Shown here: piece after piece, positions 19,052-26,740 of the stretch
Numbering within the stretch: the stretch's first letter is position 1
How the letters are laid out: the number at the start of each line of letters is the position of its first letter
Assembly (NCBI RefSeq): GCF_002850255.1
Contig: NZ_CP022522.1
Span: forward strand, 686,097 to 750,096
Reading direction: 5' to 3'
Length of the DNA stretch: 64,000 nucleotides
Origin: Pseudoalteromonas sp. NC201
Lineage (GTDB): Bacteria; Pseudomonadota; Gammaproteobacteria; Enterobacterales; Alteromonadaceae
The notes under the pieces: model-generated
Databases searched by the model: none
What the model saw: only the letters and a program-made list of their open reading frames with translations
What the model was told of the DNA's origin: nothing
Program-made: the position numbers and the translations under genes

Positions 19052-19090
19052 TCAATAGAAATAAGCTCAATATGGATACTATGGTATCCA
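19032..19090. repeat. Two related palindromes 41 bp apart
   Basis: TGGACATTATGGTGTCCA (19032-19049) and TGGATACTATGGTATCCA (19073-19090) are two versions of one palindrome, and each is followed by a similar ATAGA.ATAAG/ATAGAGGTAAG tail. The differences between copies are partly compensatory (GACA/TGTC against GATAC/GTATC), so the symmetry is kept. Paired operators, or the end of a mobile element, would look like this. Confidence 0.55.
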
Positions 19091-19127
19091 ATAGAGGTAA
19101 GACTGAGTGTCCGAATATCAGGTATCA

Positions 19128-19170
19128 AGGTCTACAGATTGTTACCTTTGAAGTAACTTTATGTAGACCT
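19128..19170. repeat. Nested inverted repeat downstream of the AAA ATPase gene
   Basis: AGGTCTACA (19128-19136) and TGTAGACCT (19162-19170) are perfect inverted repeats. Inside them GTTAC and GTAAC (19141-19157) make a second stem. It lies 22 bp beyond the stop of the minus-strand ATPase gene. There is no U-tract, so it is not a standard terminator. Confidence 0.5.
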
Positions 19171-19191
19171 CGGGGGCTAAGCAACGCGCTT

Positions 19192-20505
19192 TTACCATCT
19201 CTGAGGTAAATACTGCGTGAAATACAAAGGCATTACGATTTTGGTTTGTTCTAACGCTGATGAGCCTTGTGTACCAGTTAACTTAAAAGTTTTACTTGGT
19301 GCACATTTTTCAACATAAGATGCCAACGATTTTGCCCTTGTACGGTTACCACTTTTGACTTCAACAGGGATGATATCGCCTTCATCGGTTGCCAAAATAA
19401 ATTCGATTTCGGCGCGGGCGTCATTCCATGAATAACTTGGGTCAACGCCGATGGCTGTGAGCTCTTGCTGCACGAAGTTTTCAGCCACGTAACCTTTGTA
19501 TTCATAGCTTTGTTGCTTAATCTCTTTATAACTGCTGCCTAGCATATGATTAAGCAGCCCCACATCAAATAGAAACAATTTAACCATATTTTCTTTTTTA
19601 TAGGCCGCTAGTGGCGATTTTGGCAATCCTTCAACAGGGTAGTTTGGCAAAGCTAAACGGCAGCAATGAAGCCAATGGATCGCGGTTTCAAAATCGCTAT
19701 AACGAGATTTACGCTCATGCACATGTTTAAATTTAAAGCGTTTAACGGAATCATCGCTGACAAGTGATAGCTGCGCTGGAATGCTATTAAACACAGATTC
19801 AATCAGTGTAGCATCGACCTTGCCTGCGTACTTACCAAAATCGCGGCGATAACCTTCAACTAAATCGGCATGAATTTTTGTGACTTTTTCAACACGCTCT
19901 AGAATGCTTGAATCCTTATACTGATACCAAGCAGAAACGGCTTCCGGCATACCACCGGTAAAAAAGTAATCTGTTAGTTTATCCATCAATTTAGTGTGCA
20001 CCGCAGGTGTGCTTGCTTGACTGTCAAACGCTTTGATCAGCGCTTGCTCGTTTGATGCATAAATAAATTCTTGGAAGGTCAGTGGTCGTAAATTGTATTG
20101 TTCTACCTTGCCCACAGGGAAGGTGTTGAGCAAACCAATATTTGAACCGCTGGCAGCGACAAAATAGGAGGGGGCTTTCTCGGCAAAGTACTTAAGTGAG
20201 GTAACGGCACGCTCACATTCGCCAATTTCATCTAATATCAGCAGATCGGTTTCTGGGTTGAACACCTGATTGGTCAAAAGCTCAATGTTCATTATTAGCT
20301 CGTCAGGTGAGAGTGAGCCATCGAACGCTTCTTTGTAGGCGGGATTTTCAAGAAAGTCGATACGAAGGATGTTGGCAAAGGTGTTACCAAACAACTCTTG
20401 CAGCAGATAGGTTTTACCTGTTTGTCTTGCGCCATCGATTAATAATGGCTTGCGTACAGATTGGTTTTTCCATGCCATTAAGGCGTTAAGTAAGTTACGC
20501 TGCAC
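19192..20505 (-). CDS. AAA ATPase with DUF4143 domain
   Basis: The 437-residue protein has an N-terminal AAA_14 ATPase domain (about 1-190) with Walker A GARQTGKT and Walker B LLILDEIGE, and a C-terminal DUF4143 domain (about 200-400). Near the end, AEIEFILATDEGDIIPVEVK resembles the E...ExK core of PD-(D/E)XK nucleases, as usual for this family. The family is widespread, often mobile and has no settled function; a nuclease or toxin-like role is conjecture. The start at 20505 is the first ATG after the palindrome-rich region. It is flanked by a gene-poor stretch and a helicase remnant, so it was probably acquired. Confidence 0.85.
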   Translation of the reverse strand: MQRNLLNALMAWKNQSVRKPLLIDGARQTGKTYLLQELFGNTFANILRIDFLENPAYKEAFDGSLSPDELIMNIELLTNQVFNPETDLLILDEIGECERAVTSLKYFAEKAPSYFVAASGSNIGLLNTFPVGKVEQYNLRPLTFQEFIYASNEQALIKAFDSQASTPAVHTKLMDKLTDYFFTGGMPEAVSAWYQYKDSSILERVEKVTKIHADLVEGYRRDFGKYAGKVDATLIESVFNSIPAQLSLVSDDSVKRFKFKHVHERKSRYSDFETAIHWLHCCRLALPNYPVEGLPKSPLAAYKKENMVKLFLFDVGLLNHMLGSSYKEIKQQSYEYKGYVAENFVQQELTAIGVDPSYSWNDARAEIEFILATDEGDIIPVEVKSGNRTRAKSLASYVEKCAPSKTFKLTGTQGSSALEQTKIVMPLYFTQYLPQRW

Positions 20506-20552
20506 TGTTATTTCCCGCCAATTAAGATTGTTAACGACCTACACTATAACTC

Positions 20553-20616
20553 AAACCACACTTTTATGCGCATAAAAGTGTGGTTTTTTACATTTTTACG
20601 CGCATAAAAGTGTGGT
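20553..20616. promoter_or_regulatory. Two palindromic operator-like sites between the ATPase and the helicase remnant
   Basis: AAACCACACTTTTATGC followed by its exact reverse complement makes a perfect 34-bp palindrome at 20553-20586. A second, imperfect copy (about 20591-20616) repeats GCGCATAAAAGTGTGGT exactly, shifted by 32 bp, about three helical turns. The sites lie 48-110 bp upstream of the ATPase start on the minus strand, where a repressor pair could act on its promoter. No DNA-binding regulator is encoded beside them, so autoregulation or a distant regulator is possible. Confidence 0.6.
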
Positions 20617-21214
20617 GGTGTTCGTTCTAATTGAAAAAGACTTTCTCTTTTTGGCAAGGGGGCAGTATGGGCAAAGTCTTAATTCATGCCACTTAGTCAC
20701 ACACCAACCCTGCCCACACGGTATTTATCACTTGGGGCATTATGTAAATTCTGGGGCTCGTTATGCCAGAGAGCAAATATTGGTTGGCTTTGGTGTGTCT
20801 ACTTTTGAAAAGCAGGCTAATTCTCGAGAAGGTGTTTTTAGCATTCGAGAGCAAAATATTGAGCTGCTATTCGTTACGTTGAATAAAAACGAAAAGCAGT
20901 TTTCGCCCACTACTATGTATCACGACTACGCGATAAATGAACAGCTTTTCCATTGGCAAAGCCAAAACTCAGCAAGGCCTGATTATGGTAGAGGTCTAGA
21001 CTATATCACTCACAAAGCAAAGGGTAAGCGACTTTTTCTGTTTGTTAGAGAGCAAGCAAAAGACGAATTTGGCAAAACCATAGGATTTGTTAACTTTGGC
21101 GAAGTTGACTATGTATCGCACACTGGTAGGCAGCCCATGAACATCACTTGGCAGTTGCGAAATACCATGCCGAAGTTTATGTGGAAACACGCGGCTAAGT
21201 TAGCAATGGCTTAG
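20612..21214 (+). pseudogene. Stranded C-terminal (DUF3427) part of a superfamily II helicase
   Basis: The 200-codon frame matches the DUF3427 domain, normally the last 250 or so residues of a roughly 1000-residue DEAD/DEAH helicase. Recognisable parts are ARYAREQILVGFGVSTFEKQ, FVTLNKNEKQFSPTTMYHDY with INEQLFHWQSQN after it, and VDYVSHTGRQPMNITWQLR. The helicase motor and any N-terminal nuclease domain are missing. The first 40 codons do not look like the family. The only start (GTG 20612) sits in the palindromic repeat with no ribosome binding site. A truncated relic is most likely; a free-standing DUF3427 protein is the alternative. Confidence 0.7.
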
Positions 21215-21232
21215 CAGGTTGATATTGGAGCG

Positions 21233-21778
21233 TTAGCTTAATAAAGCGAGCATTTCCTTAATTGGCCAAATACAGTCTTTTTGTCCTTTAATCATGCAAG
21301 GGCGTTCAGCTAACCAGGCGGCAGTTCTATAAGGCGAACAATCCATGATGTTAATTTGGTCGAACCAAAGTTGATGTTCTATATCGCCTTTCATTTGATT
21401 CATCGTCCCTTGCACACTACGGTTATTAGCTTTGGCGATTGTTAGCGGGCCGAGTAATGAAGCTGCTTTTTGTAATTGCTGGTTACTTGCACCCACTTTT
21501 AGCAAGGTATTCATAAAGCTATCAGCAAATAGAAAATCTAACTTTGCAAAATCTGGTTTGGTGAGGCCAATAATAAATACCGGAAAGCGGGTTTGATTAT
21601 GCATCAGGAGCATACAGTTTCTGCGTTGTATTGTGAGCAAATTAGCATGCCAATCTGACAAAGGGTGAGTGTCTGGCGTGCTTAAATCAGTCAGTTTTGC
21701 ATCGGAACAAGCGGGTATAACTCCTTCATTGACAGGGAGCTTTGCAATGAGTTTTTGTGTACAGAACAGGTTAATCAT
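21233..21778 (-). CDS. DUF6933-like protein
   Basis: The 181-residue protein begins MINLFCTQKLIAKLP and contains DWHANLLTIQRRNCMLLMHN and RFPVFIIGLTKPDF. This is the layout of the DUF6933 family, whose function is unknown. It has no signal peptide, membrane segment or catalytic motif. I placed the start at 21778 and not at an upstream ATG (21886), because a ribosome binding site (AAGG, eight bases before) fits and the longer form would run through the yicC terminator. It is probably part of the accessory segment. Confidence 0.65.
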   Translation of the reverse strand: MINLFCTQKLIAKLPVNEGVIPACSDAKLTDLSTPDTHPLSDWHANLLTIQRRNCMLLMHNQTRFPVFIIGLTKPDFAKLDFLFADSFMNTLLKVGASNQQLQKAASLLGPLTIAKANNRSVQGTMNQMKGDIEHQLWFDQINIMDCSPYRTAAWLAERPCMIKGQKDCIWPIKEMLALLS

Positions 21779-21859
21779 GCGGTTGCCTTTTTGTTCTAAT
21801 AACAGTTGAAGTTTAGCGAAACTATGAAGGTTAATATACTCCATAAAATGAACCCAATA

Positions 21860-21883
21860 AAAAACCGCCGAGAGGCGGTTTTT
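21860..21883 (-). terminator. Terminator of yicC
   Basis: AAAAACCGCC and GGCGGTTTTT form a 10-bp stem with a 4-nt loop and a U-tract on the minus strand, 25 bp after the yicC stop. The symmetric A and T runs make it work in both directions. Confidence 0.9.
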
Positions 21884-21907
21884 CAAAGCTGATAGAATAT
21901 CGGCGTG

Positions 21908-22768
21908 TTATTCAATATTCTGGATCTGCTCGCGCATTTGCTCAATTAGAACTTTAAGTTCAACGGCGGCGTTGGTGATCTCGCTGTTGATTGACTTTGA
22001 GGCTAGGGTGTTAGATTCGCGGTTGAATTCTTGCATCATAAAGTCTAAACGACGGCCACAAGCGCCTCCTTTTTTGAGGATTTTGTGGGTTTCTTTGACG
22101 TGTGACTTGAGGCGGTCGAGCTCTTCTGCAACATCTTGCTTTTGTGCAAGGTAAATCAGTTCTTGCTCTAGGCGACCTTCGTCGATGTCGGTTTTTAGTT
22201 CTTCTAATTTTTGTGAAAGTTTTTCACGTTGCCACTTAGTGACTTCAGGCATGTAGCCTTCAACGATGGCAACTTGCTCTAGAATACCTTCAAGACGAGT
22301 GGTGAGCATGGTTTCTAGGTTTTCGCCTTCACTTGCTCGTGCAGCTTTAAAGTCTTCTATTAGCTCATCAAAGCCACCTAACAGTTCGCTGTTTACGGTG
22401 TCTAAATCGACTTCTTCGGCTTCCATTACGCCAGGCCAGCGTAGAATATCTACAGGATTGATATCACCGCCGCTTTGTGATTGTAGCCACTTGGCGCTTT
22501 CAACAAGTTGCTTTGCAAGCGATTCGTTGACGGTTAGTTGGCCAACGTGCGCAGGATTTGCGGTGAACTTTAGGAATACTTCAACTTTGCCGCGTTGTAA
22601 GTGTTTACGCAGGCGTTCACGTATTACTGGCTCTAAGCCTCTAAATTGTTCTGGTGCGCGGATAAAGGTTTCGAGGTAGCGTTGATTCACTGAACGAATT
22701 TCCCAAACCCCAGTGCCCCAGTCACCTTTCACTTCTTTGCGGGCGTAGGCGGTCATACTATGGATCAT
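21908..22768 (-). CDS. yicC: YicC/YloC-family endoribonuclease
   Basis: This 286-residue protein is YicC. It opens MIHSMTAYARKEVKGDWGTG, followed by ELR-like WEIRSVNQRYLE, and has the conserved C-terminal DUF1732 region with CGRRLDFMMQEFNRESNTLA and SKSINSEITNAAVELKVLIEQ-like end. YicC of E. coli has been reported to be an RNase that affects small RNA turnover; the E. coli gene is likewise divergent from rph. Coiled-coil-like helical stretches lie at about 130-215. Length is usual. It has its own terminator. Confidence 0.93.
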   Translation of the reverse strand: MIHSMTAYARKEVKGDWGTGVWEIRSVNQRYLETFIRAPEQFRGLEPVIRERLRKHLQRGKVEVFLKFTANPAHVGQLTVNESLAKQLVESAKWLQSQSGGDINPVDILRWPGVMEAEEVDLDTVNSELLGGFDELIEDFKAARASEGENLETMLTTRLEGILEQVAIVEGYMPEVTKWQREKLSQKLEELKTDIDEGRLEQELIYLAQKQDVAEELDRLKSHVKETHKILKKGGACGRRLDFMMQEFNRESNTLASKSINSEITNAAVELKVLIEQMREQIQNIE

Positions 22769-22859
22769 ATAAAGTCCCTAAATTAGCTTGGTTTAACCGA
22801 GGCATTATAGCCGAATTTCCGCACAGCCCTAAAGTGAATTTTATTTTTAGTCGGATCGC

Positions 22860-22889
22860 GTGGCATAGTCTCTATGATCCCTTTATAAT
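22860..22889 (+). promoter_or_regulatory. Likely sigma-70 promoter of rph-pyrE
   Basis: A perfect -10 TATAAT (22884-22889) has a fair -35 GTGGCA (22860-22865, 4 of 6) at 18-bp spacing. It lies 32 bp before the rph start in the yicC / rph intergenic region. Confidence 0.5.
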
Positions 22890-22921
22890 GTACGGCAAAT
22901 TTTGATGATGGGGGAACGTGG

Positions 22922-23635
22922 ATGCGTCCAAGCGAAAGAACTGCAAATCAGATCAGGCCGGTTACATTTACTCGTAACTATACAATGCACGCTGAAGGCT
23001 CAGTAATGGTAGAGTTTGGTAACACTAAAGTGTTATGTACGGCTTCTGTAGAAGCGGGTGTGCCACGCTTTATGAAAGGTCAAGGCAAGGGCTGGATCAC
23101 CGCAGAATACGGTATGCTTCCGCGCTCTACACATACGCGTAACAACCGTGAAGCGGCACGTGGCAAACAAGGCGGCCGTACCATGGAAATTCAACGCTTA
23201 ATCGCGCGCGCTCTCCGTGCCGCAGTTGATTTAAAAGCGTTAGGTGAGAATACCATTACTATCGACTGTGATGTTATTCAAGCGGACGGTGGTACACGCA
23301 CGGCGTCAATTAGCGGTGCTTGTGTGGCATTGGTCGATGCATTAACACACATGCGTGCCAAAGGCATGATCAATGTAAACCCGTTAAAGTTTATGATCGC
23401 GGCAATCTCGGTTGGGGTTTATAAAGGTCAGCCAATTACCGATCTTGAGTATCTTGAAGATTCAGAAGCAGAGACAGACATGAACGTGATCATGACTGAA
23501 ACTGGCAAACTGATTGAAGTACAAGGTACAGCTGAAGGCGAACCGTTCTCGTTCGACGAGCTAGATGAGTTACTTGGTCTTGCGAAACACTCAATTCGTG
23601 AAATCATTGATCTACAAAAGCAAGCGTTAGCGTAA
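22922..23635 (+). CDS. rph: Ribonuclease PH
   Basis: This 237-residue phosphorolytic 3'-5' exoribonuclease trims the 3' ends of tRNA precursors. It opens [20 protein letters not shown], and carries the phosphate-binding [20 protein letters not shown] and the conserved [21 protein letters not shown] (central motif of RNase PH). Length is standard and, unlike the E. coli K-12 copy, the C-terminus is intact. The GTGG ATG start has GGGGGAAC upstream. It is cotranscribed with pyrE, 21 bp downstream. Confidence 0.97.
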   Translation: MRPSERTANQIRPVTFTRNYTMHAEGSVMVEFGNTKVLCTASVEAGVPRFMKGQGKGWITAEYGMLPRSTHTRNNREAARGKQGGRTMEIQRLIARALRAAVDLKALGENTITIDCDVIQADGGTRTASISGACVALVDALTHMRAKGMINVNPLKFMIAAISVGVYKGQPITDLEYLEDSEAETDMNVIMTETGKLIEVQGTAEGEPFSFDELDELLGLAKHSIREIIDLQKQALA

Positions 23636-23656
23636 TCAACACTCAGTAGGAAAAAC

Positions 23657-24301
23657 ATGAAACCGTATCAAAAAGAGTTTATTGAATTTGCCTTAGAAAA
23701 GCAGGTGCTTAAGTTTGGTGAGTTTACGTTAAAGTCTGGTCGTACTAGCCCTTATTTTTTCAATGCAGGCTTGTTTAACACAGGTCGTGATCTGGCGCGT
23801 TTAGGTCGTTTCTATGCTTCGGCATTGGAAGATGCTGGCATTGAGTTTGATGTGTTGTTTGGCCCAGCGTACAAGGGTATTCCTATTGCGACAACGACAG
23901 CCGTTGCACTTGCCGATCATCACAACAAAGATGTGCCTTATTGCTTTAATCGTAAAGAAAAGAAAGAGCATGGTGAAGGCGGTAGCTTAGTTGGTTCGGC
24001 GCTTGAAGGTCGTATTATGCTTGTTGATGATGTGATCACAGCGGGTACTGCTATTCGTGAGTCGATGGAGATCATTGCCGCTAATAGTGCAGATCTTGCC
24101 GGTGTATTAATCGCATTAGATCGCCAAGAAAAAGGCAAAGCTGAGCTTTCTGCTATTCAGGAAGTTGAGCGTGACTTTAATACTCAAGTGGTGTCTATCG
24201 TGAAATTGGCTGATTTGATTACTTACCTTGAGCAACAAGGTGGTATGGATGCGCACTTAGATGCAGTTAAAGCATACCGTGATAGCTATGGTGTAGCGTA
24301 A
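23657..24301 (+). CDS. pyrE: Orotate phosphoribosyltransferase
   Basis: This 214-residue enzyme makes orotidine monophosphate from orotate and PRPP in pyrimidine synthesis. The PRPP-binding motif is [16 protein letters not shown] (about residues 119-134). Other signatures are [19 protein letters not shown] and [15 protein letters not shown]. It is the second gene of the rph-pyrE operon. In E. coli pyrE is controlled by attenuation in the rph-pyrE gap; here the gap is only 21 bp with no hairpin, so that mechanism looks absent. A weak hairpin (GGCTAG / CTAGCC, 24320-24338) follows the stop. Confidence 0.97.
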   Translation: MKPYQKEFIEFALEKQVLKFGEFTLKSGRTSPYFFNAGLFNTGRDLARLGRFYASALEDAGIEFDVLFGPAYKGIPIATTTAVALADHHNKDVPYCFNRKEKKEHGEGGSLVGSALEGRIMLVDDVITAGTAIRESMEIIAANSADLAGVLIALDRQEKGKAELSAIQEVERDFNTQVVSIVKLADLITYLEQQGGMDAHLDAVKAYRDSYGVA

Positions 24302-24392
24302 GCTTACGATTTTCTGCAGATGGCTAGTACTATGCTAGCCATTCATTCACTTCTTTTTTATCTCGGTTTTATTGTGTGTCTTTACACAGCTC

Positions 24393-25106
24393 TTAATTCA
24401 AACTCACTATCGGTATATGGCGTAGTGCCCAATTAGCAAGTTCAACTCGGTTGCGTGAATTGGTTTTTTTAAATGCGCTATAGATATGCGTTTTAACTGT
24501 GTGACTACTGATGTTTAGTCTATCAGCGATATCTTCGTTTTTAGCACCAGCAGCAATAAGCTTGATCACAGATTTTTCTCTGCCGGTAAGCATATTTAAT
24601 TCTTCATTACTTAAGATGATGTCACTGTTGGGCAATGCTTGTGGCATGGCGGCAATCAGTTCGCTAAACGCCTCTGAAATAGCACTACGACAAAACCAAA
24701 GCTCGCCTTTGAGCACACTGCTTAATCCTTGAAATAACGTCTCTGGCGGAGCGTTGCGATAGAGTATGCCTTTCACATTGCCAAGTAGCGCCGTTTTTTC
24801 ATTAACGTTGTCTTCATTGGCATTAAATAGCAGTACCTTGTGCTTAGCCGCCAATAGCTTTACTTCAGCACTGATAAGTTCATTACAATCTCGGTGTTCT
24901 GTATCTACCAAAAATAACGCGATTTGTTCGCGTTGCGCAGACTCTGGTAGTCGAGTGTCGACTTTTACCGTATGTCCCAGTGTCTCAAGCACTTTGATAA
25001 GCACGGTATAATTTGTGGAACTGGTATTAGCTCGAGCATGAGTCAGAATAAAAAACGCTCGATCTTGCCATGCTAGCGAGTTATTGGAATATTCCTTTGC
25101 AAACAT
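24393..25106 (-). CDS. LuxR-family regulator (CsgD-like)
   Basis: The 237-residue protein has a receiver-like N-terminal domain (about 15-135) and a LuxR/FixJ helix-turn-helix at the C-terminus (about 165-230), with LTGREKSVIKLIAAGAKNED and IADRLNISSHTVKTHIYSAF. The N-terminal domain lacks the clear acidic pocket and Lys of a true receiver, as in CsgD. It may therefore work without phosphorylation. The next gene upstream (its start faces the same way, 126 bp beyond) is a LasA-like protease, a possible target by position only. No cognate kinase is adjacent. Confidence 0.82.
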   Translation of the reverse strand: MFAKEYSNNSLAWQDRAFFILTHARANTSSTNYTVLIKVLETLGHTVKVDTRLPESAQREQIALFLVDTEHRDCNELISAEVKLLAAKHKVLLFNANEDNVNEKTALLGNVKGILYRNAPPETLFQGLSSVLKGELWFCRSAISEAFSELIAAMPQALPNSDIILSNEELNMLTGREKSVIKLIAAGAKNEDIADRLNISSHTVKTHIYSAFKKTNSRNRVELANWALRHIPIVSLN

Positions 25107-25232
25107 AGAAGTATTAAATCCTTTTTTATTCCTGATTAAATTTAATATACATTTGTTTTACAAAAATTTTAAGTTTTTTATTAGGCTCAAACTAAAAAGT
25201 TGAGCCTAATACCATGGTTGTGCAAGTTCACG

Positions 25233-26393
25233 TTACTTATATAACGCACGCCATGCACAAGTACGATACCCATTCTTCTCAAAAAAGAAGCGATTACAGT
25301 TATCGTCATAGTTGGAGTTACCCACATCTATACGATAGCCACTGATGTACCAATTATGCAGCGAAATATGCCCACCGTTGTACAGTAGCGAAAAGTGAAC
25401 GTGAGGACCGGTTGATTGACCGCCTTGGCACAATGCTGTTGCTTTATCGTCCGCGTAACGGCCAAGCCAAGCGCCTGCAGAAATGACATCACCAGTGTTA
25501 TATTGCAAACTTTCCATATGGTAATACTGAGTTGAATAACCGCTTGAGTGAGTCACGCGAATATTACAAGCTGAGTAGCGAGTCACTGTGCCGCCGTGCG
25601 CTGCTTGAACCCAAGGTGTATTACTTCCCCAGCCACCTGAACCGTTATTAAAATCAAGCGAAGAGTAAGGGTAACCAGAGCCTGTATTTGAGTGTGCACC
25701 ACCGCTATACCAAGCGTAACCCGACGGCCATGGAAAGCTCATGCTAAAGCTAGCAGCCGATACTGCCTGTGTTGAAGCCCGCTCACTAAAAGCGATGTTG
25801 CTGTCCGCTTTTAGTGCTAATGACTCGCCGTTAAATAATGTTTGATAGGTGTCTAATAGCTTGTTTGCAGATGTATGGGTTAGATCTGCAAGTGCAACGG
25901 TTGCTTCGTTTACCGCAGGTAACTTTTTGGCTTTGCCTTCATCGCGAAGTTTTTGAAATGCGTAGTACCTCGCACTCAGATTAAGCGCTACATCTTTTAC
26001 TTGCGCATCAAACCCCTGTTCATGAGAGAGTTTACCAAACGGTGCAGAGAGGGATTGTTTATCTGGGTTGCTTATCACACCTGATTCAAGTTCCATTAGT
26101 GCCAGCAACAATTTAGGGTTAATACTGGCATATCCAGCATAGTGCAAGAGCACTTCGAGCTTGTCACTTAAATGTGGTGCCGTGCTGTCAAGCACTTGCT
26201 GCCAATCTACTTGTTGTAAAGCATTGCTGAAAAGAAACAGTTCAGGGTTTACTGCCATTACACTAGAAATAGGTAAGGCACTGATGTGTTCCGCAGTAAA
26301 TTCAGGTATAGCTACTGAGTCATGCTGACCAGCAGCTGTTGCCTGATGTGAGAGGAGCGCGACTAAACACGCTGATAGATAGTGGCGTTTCAT
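25233..26393 (-). CDS. Secreted M23 metalloprotease, LasA/beta-lytic type
   Basis: The protein is a pre-pro-enzyme: signal peptide (residues 1-20, ending ATAA), propeptide (about 21-205) and a mature M23A domain of about 180 residues. Zinc ligands are the His and Asp of GGAHSNTGSGYPYSSLDF and the His of GPHVHFSLL; two Cys pairs (SACNIRV/ATALCQGG and DDNCNRF/RTCAWR) fit the disulfides of LasA. Relatives cut glycine-rich peptide bridges and so lyse staphylococci or degrade elastin. It probably leaves the cell by type II secretion (inferred). Such exoenzymes suit a marine bacterium that preys on or scavenges other cells. Confidence 0.9.
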   Translation of the reverse strand: MKRHYLSACLVALLSHQATAAGQHDSVAIPEFTAEHISALPISSVMAVNPELFLFSNALQQVDWQQVLDSTAPHLSDKLEVLLHYAGYASINPKLLLALMELESGVISNPDKQSLSAPFGKLSHEQGFDAQVKDVALNLSARYYAFQKLRDEGKAKKLPAVNEATVALADLTHTSANKLLDTYQTLFNGESLALKADSNIAFSERASTQAVSAASFSMSFPWPSGYAWYSGGAHSNTGSGYPYSSLDFNNGSGGWGSNTPWVQAAHGGTVTRYSACNIRVTHSSGYSTQYYHMESLQYNTGDVISAGAWLGRYADDKATALCQGGQSTGPHVHFSLLYNGGHISLHNWYISGYRIDVGNSNYDDNCNRFFFEKNGYRTCAWRALYK

Positions 26394-26572
26394 GTTGTAT
26401 CCTTTCTGTTTGTTTTTTGTTCAATTAAGTTATACCTAAATGTGATTATTTTGTAAAATAAAAGTTTACATTATGGTTTCTTTGATATGGATCATATGTT
26501 CCTGATCCGATAGCTTGGGTTTTAGGGTAAAAGCGACTATAGAAAATAAATTAATGTGATGTGGAGGTTGCT

Positions 26573-26734
26573 ATGAGAAGGCAAATTACTCTGTCTCAGC
26601 TTGAAGAGTTGCTAGAGGAAAGACAAGGGGGAGAGCGCCGAAAACAGCGAAGTAATGTTTTGCCTCTCGTCGAAAGGCGCAACCATGTTAGGCGAAAGTC
26701 TGATAGGCAATACTTGCACAATAGAGTTGAATAG
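26573..26734 (+). CDS. Small Arg-rich protein of 53 residues
   Basis: This short gene has an excellent ribosome binding site (GGAGG at 26563-26567, five bases before the ATG). It encodes 53 residues, of which about a quarter are Arg, opening MRRQITLSQLEELLEERQGG. The first part is a likely amphipathic helix; the rest is basic and hydrophilic, compatible with nucleic acid binding. I recognise no family. It faces the receiver-GGDEF gene and stops 6 bp from its end. It is divergent from the protease gene, with 179 bp between. Confidence 0.6.
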   Translation: MRRQITLSQLEELLEERQGGERRKQRSNVLPLVERRNHVRRKSDRQYLHNRVE

Positions 26735-26740
26735 CTCTCT

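Larger units (their letters stand above)
18721..19191. other. Gene-poor accessory stretch with hairpins and a possible gene relic
   Basis: This 471-bp stretch holds no intact gene. It contains a terminator-like hairpin (18729), a minus-strand coding remnant (18914-19051), a pair of related palindromes (19032 and 19073) and a nested inverted repeat (19128-19170). It marks the left side of an accessory segment that runs to about 21780. Confidence 0.6.

Noticed and set aside
19192..21778. A complete defence system built on the DUF4143 ATPase and DUF3427 helicase
   Set aside because: The helicase motor is missing and no recognised defence partner is present; the sequence supports only a relic and an orphan ATPase.
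21779..21886. N-terminal extension of the DUF6933-like gene to 21886
   Set aside because: It would run through the yicC terminator; ATG 21778 has a ribosome binding site and gives the family-like N-terminus.
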